From JAVKFF01 sp040226215 (GTDB lineage Bacteria > Pseudomonadota > Alphaproteobacteria > DSM-16000 > Inquilinaceae): 34,878 bases of DNA. Shown here piece by piece: positions 16,057 to 25,157 of this stretch. Location of the stretch: NCBI GenBank assembly GCA_040226215.1, contig JAVKFF010000205.1:1-34878 (forward strand), read 5' to 3'. The notes beneath the pieces are model-generated. The model did not search any database, was not told the origin of the DNA, and was given only the letters and a program-made list of their open reading frames with translations. Position 1 is the stretch's first letter, and each line of letters opens with the position of its first letter. Position numbers and translations under genes: made by a program.

Positions 16057-17244
16057 TCAGCGCAGGATCAGCGTCTCCGGCGTGGCGTCGGTCAATACCT
16101 CCGCGCCCTGCTCAGTCAGCAGGACGGTGTTGGAGATGAAGTAATCGGCGGCGTCTGTATTGGTGAACCAGGAATGGGCGTGGAAGACCATGCCCGGTTC
16201 CAGCACCCGGGTGGAATGCGGCGCCAGCCCGGTGACCATGCTGCCGCCCGTCCAGCTTGGCGGGAAGCCGATCCCCACGAGGTAGCCGCAATGGTGACGG
16301 TGATAGTCCGGCAGGCCGTAGGCCGCGGCCACGGCGTGCCAGGCGTCGTAGACATCGCCCGCCAGCGCACCCGGGCGCAGCGCCTGGCGGATCGCCGCCA
16401 TGCCGGCGATCGCCATCTCCACGGCAGCCTCGATGCCCCCGGGCGCCGAGCCGATATAGACGAGGCGTCCCATCGGCGCCTGGTACTTTCGGCAGGCGGC
16501 GGCGAGTTCGAGGAAGACGGGCTCGCCGCTGTGGAAGCGGTCGCCGCGCCAGGTCGTGTGCTCCTCGCCGATGCGGGCGGCCGGCCGGATGAAGGGACCG
16601 AAACCGGGATACTCGCTGCCCGCCAGGATCATCGCCCGGTGGCATTCCGCCGCCACCTCGTAGTCGCTGGCACCGTCGTGGATCGCCTCGATCGCTGCCA
16701 TCATGCCGGCATCGGCCGCCAGGGCCGCGCGGCGCGTGTAGGCGATCTCCTCCGCCGACTGGACCAGCCGGATGTCGTCGACCAGGCGCGAGGCGTCGCG
16801 CCAGTCGGCCCCCGGCTCGCCGAACTGGATGGCGTCGGCAAGCCTGGGGGTCAGGAACAGGCTGTTCTTCTCGATGCCCAGACGTCCGCCGGCCAGCCCC
16901 AGTTCCGCCATGGCCTGAACCACGTGGCCGGCGGGATCCTCATGATCGGCATGGCCGGAGAAGCGGGTGTTGACCAGGAGACGTACCATGGTGATCGCCT
17001 CCATGGCGCGGGCGACCAGCACCATCTCGCCGTCCGCCGGGACCAGCAGAACATGCGGCGCGAAGAAGCCCCAGTGGTCGAGACCGGTGAGATAGTAGAT
17101 GTTCTCCGGCTTGGCGACGAGCAGGCCGTCCAGATCCTCCGCCGCCATCGCCCGCCGGACCGCGGCCAGCCGACGCGCGAATTCCGTCCCGCTGAAGACG
17201 CGCTCGCCCGGCGGGCGCTCACCAGGGGCGGGGGCGGGCCTCAA
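16057..17244 (-). CDS. Second creatinase-like M24 protein of the ectoine locus (DoeA/EutD paralogue)
   Basis: The protein has about 395 residues if translation starts at TTG 17242-17244, which overlaps the TGA of the preceding deacetylase gene; the open frame extends further upstream without a good start. It has the pita-bread fold of peptidase M24: GLLVAKPENIYYLTGLDHWGF, HHCGYLVGIGFPPSW and LEPGMVFHAHSWFTN. The usual metal-binding Asp positions are replaced (VFLELAAACRKYQAPMGRLVYIG), as in creatinase and ectoine hydrolase, so it is probably a metal-independent amidinohydrolase or amidohydrolase. It could be a hydroxyectoine-specific ring hydrolase or a partner subunit. The substrate is not proven. 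Confidence 0.75.
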   Translation of the reverse strand: MRPAPAPGERPPGERVFSGTEFARRLAAVRRAMAAEDLDGLLVAKPENIYYLTGLDHWGFFAPHVLLVPADGEMVLVARAMEAITMVRLLVNTRFSGHADHEDPAGHVVQAMAELGLAGGRLGIEKNSLFLTPRLADAIQFGEPGADWRDASRLVDDIRLVQSAEEIAYTRRAALAADAGMMAAIEAIHDGASDYEVAAECHRAMILAGSEYPGFGPFIRPAARIGEEHTTWRGDRFHSGEPVFLELAAACRKYQAPMGRLVYIGSAPGGIEAAVEMAIAGMAAIRQALRPGALAGDVYDAWHAVAAAYGLPDYHRHHCGYLVGIGFPPSWTGGSMVTGLAPHSTRVLEPGMVFHAHSWFTNTDAADYFISNTVLLTEQGAEVLTDATPETLILR

Positions 17245-18461
17245 CGCGTGTCGGGCTCCGCGCTGAGCCGATCGGCGAGGCGGTCGAGCATGGTCAGGCA
17301 CTGCGCCAGCTGCTCCGGTGCGACATACTCGTCAGCCTTGTGCGCCTGCTCGATGGAACCGGGACCGCAGACCACGGTGGAGATGTCGAGCGCCTGGTAG
17401 AGCCCCGCCTCGGTGCCGAAGGAGACGACGCCCGTCGCGTTGCCGCCGGTCAGCTGGGTGGCCAGCCGGACGGCCTCGCTGTCGGTCATCGGCACCAGGC
17501 CCTCGACCTCGCCGATCACCTGGGTCTCGATGGCGGCCTCGGGGTGGACGCGGCGCATGGCAGGCAGCAGTTCGTCCTCCACGTAGCGGTCTAGCTCGGC
17601 CTTGAGGAAGTGCGTGTCCTCGGGCGTGACCGGCCGGAACTCCCAGTCGACAGCGCAGTGTTCGGCGATCACGTTGTGGGCGATGCCGCCCTCGATGCGT
17701 CCCACCTGCAGGGTCGACCAGGGCGGCGTGAAGGGCGACCAGGCCGGCGCCCGCCGGCTGAGGTCCCCCCGCAGGGCCAGGAGCCGGCTGACATAGCGCA
17801 CGGCATACTCCACGGCATTCACCCCGGCATCGGGATCGGACCCATGCCCGGGCAGACCGGTGAAGCGCGTGGTGTATTCGTGGCAGCCCTTGTGGCCCTC
17901 GATGATGCGCATCTCGGTGGGTTCGCCGATCAGGCAGATGGCGGGCCTGCGTCCGGATTTCCTGAGCGCGTCGAGCAGGACCTTGGCGCCCAGGCAACCG
18001 ACCTCCTCGTCGAAAGTGAAGGCGAAGTGCACCGGGCGCTTCAGGTCGGCGGCGGCGAAGCGCGGCGCGGTGGCCAGCGCGCAGGCGATGAAGCCCTTCA
18101 TGTCGCAGGTGCCGCGGCCGTAGAGCCGGCCGTCGACGTCGGTCCACAGGGTGAAGGGGTCGTCCGACCAGTCCTGGCCGTCGACCGGCACGACGTCGGT
18201 GTGGCCGGAGAGCACGACGCCGCCATTGATGTCGGGCCCGATCGTGGCGAAGAGATTGGCCTTCTGGCCGGATGGGTCGAGCGTCATCTCCGTGCGCGCG
18301 CCCAGCGCGTCGAGCGCGGCGGTGCAATAGGCGATGAGTTCCAGATTGCTGTCGGCCGAGACGGTGGGAAAGGCGATCAGCTCCCGCAGGATCGCGCTGG
18401 TGGCGTCCAGCCTGGCTGCGGGCGTTGCGGGGCCTGGCGATGCAGAAGTTGGCGATCGCAT
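17241..18461 (-). CDS. M20-family deacetylase (ArgE/acetylornithine deacetylase type), possible replacement for EutE/DoeB
   Basis: The protein has 406 residues. Zinc-site motifs of M20 deacetylases are all present: LSGHTDVVPVDGQ, YGRGTCDMKGFIA, FTFDEEVGCLGA, CLIGEPTEM and the late GPGSIEQAHKADEYV. The nearest named family is ArgE, which removes acetyl from N-acetylornithine. It lies 10 bp after the ectoine hydrolase gene, in a locus that otherwise lacks the AstE-type deacetylase EutE/DoeB. The attractive inference is that it deacetylates N-alpha-acetyl-2,4-diaminobutyrate, the product of ectoine ring opening. A true arginine-pathway role cannot be excluded. Confidence 0.8.
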   Translation of the reverse strand: MRSPTSASPGPATPAARLDATSAILRELIAFPTVSADSNLELIAYCTAALDALGARTEMTLDPSGQKANLFATIGPDINGGVVLSGHTDVVPVDGQDWSDDPFTLWTDVDGRLYGRGTCDMKGFIACALATAPRFAAADLKRPVHFAFTFDEEVGCLGAKVLLDALRKSGRRPAICLIGEPTEMRIIEGHKGCHEYTTRFTGLPGHGSDPDAGVNAVEYAVRYVSRLLALRGDLSRRAPAWSPFTPPWSTLQVGRIEGGIAHNVIAEHCAVDWEFRPVTPEDTHFLKAELDRYVEDELLPAMRRVHPEAAIETQVIGEVEGLVPMTDSEAVRLATQLTGGNATGVVSFGTEAGLYQALDISTVVCGPGSIEQAHKADEYVAPEQLAQCLTMLDRLADRLSAEPDTR

Positions 18462-18471
18462 GATGTCGCGC

Positions 18472-19656
18472 TCATTCCTTCACGAACAGCCGGCGCTCGT
18501 AGGAGGTCAGGCATTCGGCGGGGCCGGTCTCGCGGATCAGGATCGACTCCGTGATCTCCAGCCCCCAGTCGGTCATCCACAGCCCGGGCATGAAGTGGAA
18601 GGTCATGCCGGGCTCGAGCACGGTCTCGTCGCTGCCGCGGAAGCTGATCGTGCGCTCGCCCCAGTCGGGTGGATAGGAGATGCCGATCGGGTAGCCGCAG
18701 CGCGCCTCGCGCTCGATGCCGGCCTTTCGCAGCTCGTCGTGCAGGGCATTGGCGACGTCGCAGGCCCGGTTGCCGGCGCGCGCCGCCTCCAGGCCGGCCG
18801 AGAGGCCGTCGACCAGCGCCTTCTCGGCGTCGAGGATCTCCTGCGGCGGCCTTCCCAGATAGACCGTGCGGCAGAGCGGGCAGTGATAGCGGCGATAGCA
18901 GCCGGCAATCTCGAAGAAGGTGCCGGCGCCCTCGATGAAGGGCATGTCGTTCCAGGTGAGGTGCGGTGCTGAGGCGTCGACACCGGTCGGCAGCAGCGGC
19001 ACGATGGCGGCGTAGTCGCCGCCGAACTCCGGCGTGCCGACGATGCCCGCCTTGAAGATCTCGGCCACCACCTCGTTCTTGCGCCGCCCCGGCTCGATCA
19101 GCGCGATGGCGGTGTCCATCATGTGCTCGACGATGGCCGCGGCGCGCCGCATGTAGCCGATCTCCGTCGCCGACTTCACCGCCCGGCACCAGTTCACCAG
19201 CGCCGTGGCGTCCTTGATGGTGGCGTTCGGCAGGTCGTGACGCAGCACGTCGAGCGCCTTGCCGGTGAAGTAGTAGTTCTCCATCTCCACGCCGATGGCG
19301 CCGGTGTCCCAGCCGCGATCGGCGATCTGCTGGGCCAGGTGTTCCATGGGGTGGTCGATGGCCGACTGCACCAGGTGGTCCGGGTAGCCGATGACATGGT
19401 CGTCGCCCATGTAGACGGTGCGCAGCGCGCCATTGGCGTCCTGGAAGCGGCCCCACCAGATCGGGTCGTGCTCGAGGGAGACCAGCACGCCCTGGTGCAC
19501 ATAGAAGCTCCAGCCATCATAGCCGGTCAGCCAGGCCATGTTGGAGGGGTCGGTGACCAGCAGGACGTCGAGGCCCCTGGCGCTCATCGCCGCCCGCGTC
19601 TTGGCGAGCCGCAGGGCGTACTCGTCGCGGCTGAAGGGCAGGTCCACCTCGGGCAT
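18472..19656 (-). CDS. doeA: Ectoine hydrolase (DoeA/EutD)
   Basis: The protein has 394 residues, the usual length. It has an M24 fold of the creatinase type: LLVTDPSNMAWLTGYDGWSFYVHQGVLV near the start, GYPIGISYPPDWGE in the middle and FHFMPGLWMTDWGLEITESILI near the end, all typical of DoeA/EutD. The metal-ligand Asp residues of aminopeptidases are absent (FFEIAGCYRRYHCPLCRTVYLG). It opens the ectoine ring to N-acetyl-2,4-diaminobutyrate in the cytoplasm. It is the first gene of the minus-strand operon and divergent from eutB. Confidence 0.9.
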   Translation of the reverse strand: MPEVDLPFSRDEYALRLAKTRAAMSARGLDVLLVTDPSNMAWLTGYDGWSFYVHQGVLVSLEHDPIWWGRFQDANGALRTVYMGDDHVIGYPDHLVQSAIDHPMEHLAQQIADRGWDTGAIGVEMENYYFTGKALDVLRHDLPNATIKDATALVNWCRAVKSATEIGYMRRAAAIVEHMMDTAIALIEPGRRKNEVVAEIFKAGIVGTPEFGGDYAAIVPLLPTGVDASAPHLTWNDMPFIEGAGTFFEIAGCYRRYHCPLCRTVYLGRPPQEILDAEKALVDGLSAGLEAARAGNRACDVANALHDELRKAGIEREARCGYPIGISYPPDWGERTISFRGSDETVLEPGMTFHFMPGLWMTDWGLEITESILIRETGPAECLTSYERRLFVKE

Positions 19657-19839
19657 GGGGCGGCATCTCCGGCAAGGGTTCGACGTCCAGCCCAGACCCT
19701 AACGACGCCTTGATTTGCGTGGCAATTAAAACTTCCCGCCCGGCCATCGCCCCGGGTGACGGGACGCCAGGGGTTTATCCGCCGGCAGTGGTGCCCCTAT
19801 GCTCGGCGTCTCACCGATCCCTCCGCGCAGGACCCCGTC
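19657..19839. promoter_or_regulatory. Divergent promoter region between doeA/eutD and eutB
   Basis: This 183-bp spacer holds the start signals of both breakdown operons. On the minus strand GGAG precedes the doeA ATG. An AT-rich core lies at about 19710-19735 (TTGATTTGCGTGGCAATTAAAAC). No exact operator palindrome was identified, and no regulator gene of the EnuR or AsnC type is present in the window. Confidence 0.45.
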
Positions 19840-20844
19840 ATGCTCACGCTCGCCGACATCTACGCCGCCCGGGCGCGCATCCGTGGCATCGCGGTGGAGA
19901 CGCCGCTCGTCCCCTCGGCGCTCAGCGAAACGACGGGACAGCCTGTCTTCCTCAAGCTCGAGACCACCCAGCCGACTGGCGCCTTCAAGCTGCGCGGCGC
20001 GGCCAACGCCATCGCCGCCCTCGACGACGCGGCGAAGGCGGCGGGCGTGGTCTGCTGCTCCACCGGAAATCACGGCCGTGGCGTCGCCCATGCCGCGCAC
20101 CTCCAGGGCATCCGTGCCGTGGTCTGCCTGTCGGAACTGGTGCCGGCGGTGAAGGCCGACGCCATCGCCGCCCTGGGCGCGGAGGTGCGCCGCGTTGGAC
20201 GCAGCCAGGATGACGCCCTGGCGGAGACCAGGCGGCTGGCCGAAACGGAAGGGCTGACCGAGATCTCGCCCTTCGACGACGCCGCGGTGGTGGCCGGTCA
20301 GGGCACGGCCGGCCTCGAAATCCTCGCCGAGCGGCCGGAGATCGGCACGATCCTGGTGCCGCTCTCGGGCGGCGGGCTGGCCTCCGGCGTGGCGGTGGCG
20401 GCCAAGGCGATCCGGCCGGACATCCGCGTCGTCGGCATCACCATGGACCGGGGCGCGGCGATGTATGAGAGCATCCGCGCCGGCCGGCCGGTCGAGGTGG
20501 CGGAGGTGCCGTCGCTGGCCGATAGCCTGGGCGGCGGCATCAGCCTCGACAACCGGCTGACCTTCGGCATCTGCCGTAACCTGCTCGAAGACATCGTGCT
20601 GGTGACGGAGGCCGAGATCTATCGCGGCATGCGCGACCTGTTCTTCCGCGACCGCATCGTCGCGGAGGGCGCCTCGGCCGTCGGTCACGCGGCGATCCTC
20701 GCCGGCGGGATCGCGCTCGATCGGCCGACGGCGATCCTGGTCACCGGCCGCAATGTCGACATGGACCAGTTCATGGCGGTGATGAGGGGCGAGCCCGTCA
20801 GGCTCGGCGACCTCACCGTCGGTGGCGACGCGAACCAGGGATAG
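19840..20844 (+). CDS. eutB: Hydroxyectoine utilisation dehydratase EutB (threonine dehydratase family)
   Basis: The protein has 334 residues from ATG 19840-19842. It is a fold-type II PLP enzyme: the lysine is in PTGAFKLRGAANA, the phosphate-binding Gly loop is VPLSGGGLASG, and STGNHGRG is the Asn loop. In hydroxyectoine breakdown EutB, together with EutC, is proposed to convert the hydroxylated intermediate so that it joins the ectoine route. It is followed 6 bp later by eutC, a pairing diagnostic for this pathway and distinct from ordinary IlvA. Confidence 0.88.
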   Translation: MLTLADIYAARARIRGIAVETPLVPSALSETTGQPVFLKLETTQPTGAFKLRGAANAIAALDDAAKAAGVVCCSTGNHGRGVAHAAHLQGIRAVVCLSELVPAVKADAIAALGAEVRRVGRSQDDALAETRRLAETEGLTEISPFDDAAVVAGQGTAGLEILAERPEIGTILVPLSGGGLASGVAVAAKAIRPDIRVVGITMDRGAAMYESIRAGRPVEVAEVPSLADSLGGGISLDNRLTFGICRNLLEDIVLVTEAEIYRGMRDLFFRDRIVAEGASAVGHAAILAGGIALDRPTAILVTGRNVDMDQFMAVMRGEPVRLGDLTVGGDANQG

Positions 20845-20850
20845 CCGACC

Positions 20851-21837
20851 ATGCCCCGCGACATCTTCCTGCTGACCGAAGCCGATCTCAGGGCCACCGT
20901 GCCGCTGGACACGGGCGCCATCGCCGTGGTCGAGGACGCCTTCCGGGCGCTGGCGACAGACAAGGTGGTGATGCCCCCGATCCTCTCCATGGAAATCGCC
21001 GAGGCCCATGGGGAGGTGGACGTCAAGACCGCCTACATTCCCGGTTTCGACGGTTTCGCCATCAAGATCTCGCCAGGCTTCTTCGACAACCCGTCGATCG
21101 GCCTGCCGAGCCTGAACGGCCTGATGGTGCTCTTGTCGGCGAAGACCGGGCTGGTCGAGGCGGTGCTGCTCGACAACGGCTATCTGACCGATGTGCGCAC
21201 GGCGGCGGCCGGCGCGGTGGCGGCCAAGCACCTGGCGCCACCGGTCGAGACGGCGGCGGTCTTGGGTGCGGGCGTGCAGGCGCGGCTGCAGATGCTGGCG
21301 CTCCATCAGGTGCGGCCCTTCGCCCGCGCCCGCGTCTGGGCCCGGGACCGGGAGAAGGCAGCTGCCTGCGCGGCCGATATCGCGCGGGCGACCGGAGCGG
21401 CGGTCGAGGCGGTCGACGACCCGGCCACGGCCATCGCCGGGGCGCAGGCGGTGGTGACCACGACGCCGGCCGCCGAGCCCATCCTGACGGAGGCGATGCT
21501 GCACCCGGGGCTGCATGTCACCGCGATGGGCTCCGACGCGGCCGGCAAGAACGAGATCGCGCCCGAGGCCCTGGCGGCGGCCGACCTCTATGTCGCCGAC
21601 CGGATCAGCCAGTGCGCCCTTGTCGGCGAGTTGCGCGCCGCCCGGGCGGGCGGCCTGATGCCGCAGGACCCGCCGGAGCTGGGCGAGGTCGTCGCCGGCC
21701 GGCACCCGGGCCGGACCTCTCCTGAACAGGTGACGATCTGCGACCTCACGGGGACGGGCGCGCAGGATACGGCGATCGCCACGCACGCCCTGGCGGCGGC
21801 CAGGAAGGCCGGCCGCGGCACGCTGGTGCAGGCCTGA
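20851..21837 (+). CDS. eutC: Ornithine cyclodeaminase-family protein EutC
   Basis: The protein has 328 residues. It belongs to the OCD/mu-crystallin family: the substrate-side Lys is in GFAIKISPGF, followed by DNGYLTDVRTAAAGAVAAKHLA and the NAD-binding Rossmann motif AAVLGAGVQARLQMLAL. The later GSDAAGKNEI is also typical. It works with EutB in turning hydroxyectoine-derived intermediates into the common pathway. It is translated with eutB (6-bp spacing). A 117-bp gap follows before the aminotransferase. Confidence 0.88.
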   Translation: MPRDIFLLTEADLRATVPLDTGAIAVVEDAFRALATDKVVMPPILSMEIAEAHGEVDVKTAYIPGFDGFAIKISPGFFDNPSIGLPSLNGLMVLLSAKTGLVEAVLLDNGYLTDVRTAAAGAVAAKHLAPPVETAAVLGAGVQARLQMLALHQVRPFARARVWARDREKAAACAADIARATGAAVEAVDDPATAIAGAQAVVTTTPAAEPILTEAMLHPGLHVTAMGSDAAGKNEIAPEALAAADLYVADRISQCALVGELRAARAGGLMPQDPPELGEVVAGRHPGRTSPEQVTICDLTGTGAQDTAIATHALAAARKAGRGTLVQA

Positions 21838-21954
21838 TCTGCCGGGCCCCGGCCGGCTGGGCAGGCGACAGGCGCGGTCGGCCCATGCTAGTGCTCGGTC
21901 CAGTCATCGGGGTCGCGCCCGGAACATCCGAAGAGAACGAACAAGGACCAGGTC

Positions 21955-23325
21955 ATGCTGAAGAACGATCCGCTCGAGGCGTGGGACCGCGAGAACTTCT
22001 TCCACCCCTCCACCCATCTCGGCCAGTTCGCCCGGGGCGAGGCGCCGCAGCGGGTGATCTCCGGCGGCGAGGGCGTGTTCATCCGCGACCGCGAGGGCAA
22101 CCGCTTCCTTGACGCCTTCGCCGGGCTCTATTGCGTGAATGTCGGCTATGGTCGGACGGAAATCGCCGAGGCGATCGCCAGGCAGGCCAGGGAACTCGCC
22201 TACTACCACGCCTATGTCGGCCACTCGACCGAGGCCTCGATCACGCTGGCCAAGATGGTCGTCGACCGGGCGCCCGACCACATGGGCAAGGTCTATTTCG
22301 GCCTTTCGGGCTCCGACGCCAACGAGACCAACATCAAGCTGGTCTGGTTCTACAACAACATCCTCGGACGCCCGGCGAAGAAGAAGATCATCTCGCGCCA
22401 GCGCGGCTATCACGGCTCCGGCCTGATGACCGGCTCTCTGACGGGGCTGGCCAGCTTCCACAACAAGTTCGACCTGCCCTTCCCGCAGGTGCTGCACACC
22501 CAGGCGCCCTACTATTACCGGCGCGAGGACGCGGACATGACGGAGGAGGACTTCGCCCAGGACTGTGCCGACAAGCTGGAGGCGATGATCGAGGCGGAGG
22601 GCCCGGACACGGTCGCCGCCTTCATCGCCGAGCCGGTGCTGGGCACCGGCGGCCTGATCCCGCCGCCCGAGGGCTATTGGGAGAAGGTGCAGGCGGTGCT
22701 CCGGAAGCACGACGTGATGCTGATCGCCGACGAGGTGGTGACCGGCTTCGGCCGGCTGGGATCGATGTTCGGCTCCGAGCATTTCGGGCTCGAGCCCGAC
22801 CTGATGACCATCGCCAAGGGTCTGACCTCCGCCTATGCCCCGCTCTCCGGCTCGATCGTGTCGAAGCGCATGTACGAGGTGCTGATGCAAGGTACCGACG
22901 AGATGGGACCGATCGGACACGGCTGGACCTATTCCGCCCACCCCATCGGCGCCGCGGCCGGCGTGGCCAATCTGAAACTTGTCGACGAGATGGGGCTGGT
23001 GGGCAATGCCGGCGAGGTCGGTCCCTACCTGACCCGGGCCATGTCCGCAGCCCTGTCCGGTCATGCCAAGGTGGGCGACGTGCGCGGTATCGGCATGCTG
23101 ACGGCAGTCGAGCTGGTGGACGACAAGGCCAGCCGCCGCGGCTTCGAGAAGACCGGCCAGGCGGCGGCCAAGGTCGCCTCGGCGATGCTGGCCGAAGGCG
23201 TCATCGCCCGGGCCATGCCGATGTCCGACATCGTCGGTTTCGCCCCGCCGCTCTGCCTGACCCGCGAGGAGGCCGACCAGATCGTCGCCGCGACGGCGAA
23301 GGCGGTTGCCAGCGTCTTCGCCTGA
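21955..23325 (+). CDS. doeD: Class III aminotransferase, probable 2,4-diaminobutyrate aminotransferase DoeD
   Basis: The protein has 456 residues. It is an omega-aminotransferase of fold type I: GLYCVNVGYGRTEIAEA, SGSDANETNIKLVW, cofactor Asp in VMLIADEVVTGFGRLG and PLP lysine in LMTIAKGLTSAYAPLSG. In the ectoine pathway DoeD moves the terminal amino group of 2,4-diaminobutyrate to give aspartate semialdehyde. The ATG at 21955 has AAGGA upstream. Context (eutBC upstream, ectoine uptake and hydrolysis genes nearby) supports the DoeD role; sequence alone only gives the family. The following dehydrogenase (DoeC) is not in the window. Confidence 0.82.
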   Translation: MLKNDPLEAWDRENFFHPSTHLGQFARGEAPQRVISGGEGVFIRDREGNRFLDAFAGLYCVNVGYGRTEIAEAIARQARELAYYHAYVGHSTEASITLAKMVVDRAPDHMGKVYFGLSGSDANETNIKLVWFYNNILGRPAKKKIISRQRGYHGSGLMTGSLTGLASFHNKFDLPFPQVLHTQAPYYYRREDADMTEEDFAQDCADKLEAMIEAEGPDTVAAFIAEPVLGTGGLIPPPEGYWEKVQAVLRKHDVMLIADEVVTGFGRLGSMFGSEHFGLEPDLMTIAKGLTSAYAPLSGSIVSKRMYEVLMQGTDEMGPIGHGWTYSAHPIGAAAGVANLKLVDEMGLVGNAGEVGPYLTRAMSAALSGHAKVGDVRGIGMLTAVELVDDKASRRGFEKTGQAAAKVASAMLAEGVIARAMPMSDIVGFAPPLCLTREEADQIVAATAKAVASVFA

Positions 23326-23335
23326 GGCGGCGTCG

Positions 23336-23358
23336 AGGGGCGGGCGGCGCCCGCCCTT
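23336..23358 (+). terminator. Probable terminator after the eutB-eutC-doeD operon
   Basis: GGGCGGGC (23338-23345) pairs with GCCCGCCC (23349-23356) around a 3-base loop, and A-T/G-T pairs extend the stem by two. It starts 10 bases after the aminotransferase stop. Only two T residues follow, so termination may be partial. Confidence 0.5.
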
Positions 23359-24019
23359 GATGGCGCACCCCGGCCGGTCGACGAGCGCCAAGGACGTCTA
23401 GACGGCCGGTCCGACCGGGGCGTCGTACGCCGTGGCGGGCCGGTTGGCGCGAGGGCGGCGAATCGCAAGATTGTTTCAGCCCACGGTGGATTTTCGGTAA
23501 TCCTGGAGAGGTGCCTCTCCGGCCGCGCTACCCGCCGACCCGGCATTTACAATTGTAAAACAGTTCTTTGGTAGTAGAGAGCGTTTGCTCACAGAATTTT
23601 GCGCCGCAGCAACTATTATCCGCGCCTTATCAAGGGCTTGAACTGCCGCGATCTGCAGTACTGCAGTTTTTTTACGAAAATGCGAACGAAGCACTCCGTA
23701 AAAGTGGTTGTATCAATCGTCATATACGCGAAATAAGGCAGACAACCAGGCCAAGATTACATCCCTGGATGTGGTTGTCCGGCACAGGAAAGCCGTGGAT
23801 ATACACTACCAATGGACGTCCCCAAACGGCGTATTTTCACTGCCTCTCATGGCGCGCACTATCCCGCCACTTGTTCCGGTACCCGATGGCCCAAGCGTGG
23901 ACGGCCGGAGGGTGATCAACGGGGGCGACGCACGGTTGTGGGGCCGTTCGCCGCGGGCCGTTTAGGCACCTCGAAGGATCGAGTCGACCGGGCAGGCACA
24001 TTTGGTCTTGGGGGGATTG
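23359..24019. other. Long AT-richer spacer upstream of the sigma-54 activator
   Basis: About 660 bp hold no gene I can support. Two palindromes stand out: GGAGAGGTGCCTCTCC at 23505-23520, and CTGCAGTACTGCAG at 23653-23666 followed directly by seven T residues, which could be a weak terminator or a binding site. About 23480-23880 is clearly AT-richer than neighbouring DNA. A TTG-started 85-codon frame at 23708-23965 has no recognisable domain and no ribosome site, so it is not called. The promoter of the activator gene must lie here. Confidence 0.5.
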
Positions 24020-25069
<1,050 letters not shown>

Positions 25070-25098
25070 TCGGGCGAGACCGCGGCCGGGACGAACGA

Positions 25099-25130
25099 AA
25101 AGGCCCGGACGGGTGACCGTCCGGGCCTTT
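25099..25130. terminator. Bidirectional rho-independent terminator
   Basis: Bases 25099-25112 and 25117-25130 form an exact 14-bp stem (AAAGGCCCGGACGG) with a GTGA loop. It has A residues on the left and T residues on the right, so it works in both directions. It separates the activator gene (plus, stop 25069) from the barrel gene (minus, stop 25158). Confidence 0.9.
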
Positions 25131-25157
25131 GCTCGTTGAAGCCAGCCAGAAGGCGCG

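Noticed and set aside
19840..20844. EutB as ordinary biosynthetic threonine dehydratase
   Set aside because: No C-terminal regulatory domain, and it is paired with an ornithine cyclodeaminase-family gene inside an ectoine locus.
23708..23965. 85-codon frame in the spacer before the activator
   Set aside because: Starts with TTG, no ribosome site, no recognisable domain, and overlaps other short frames of equal quality.
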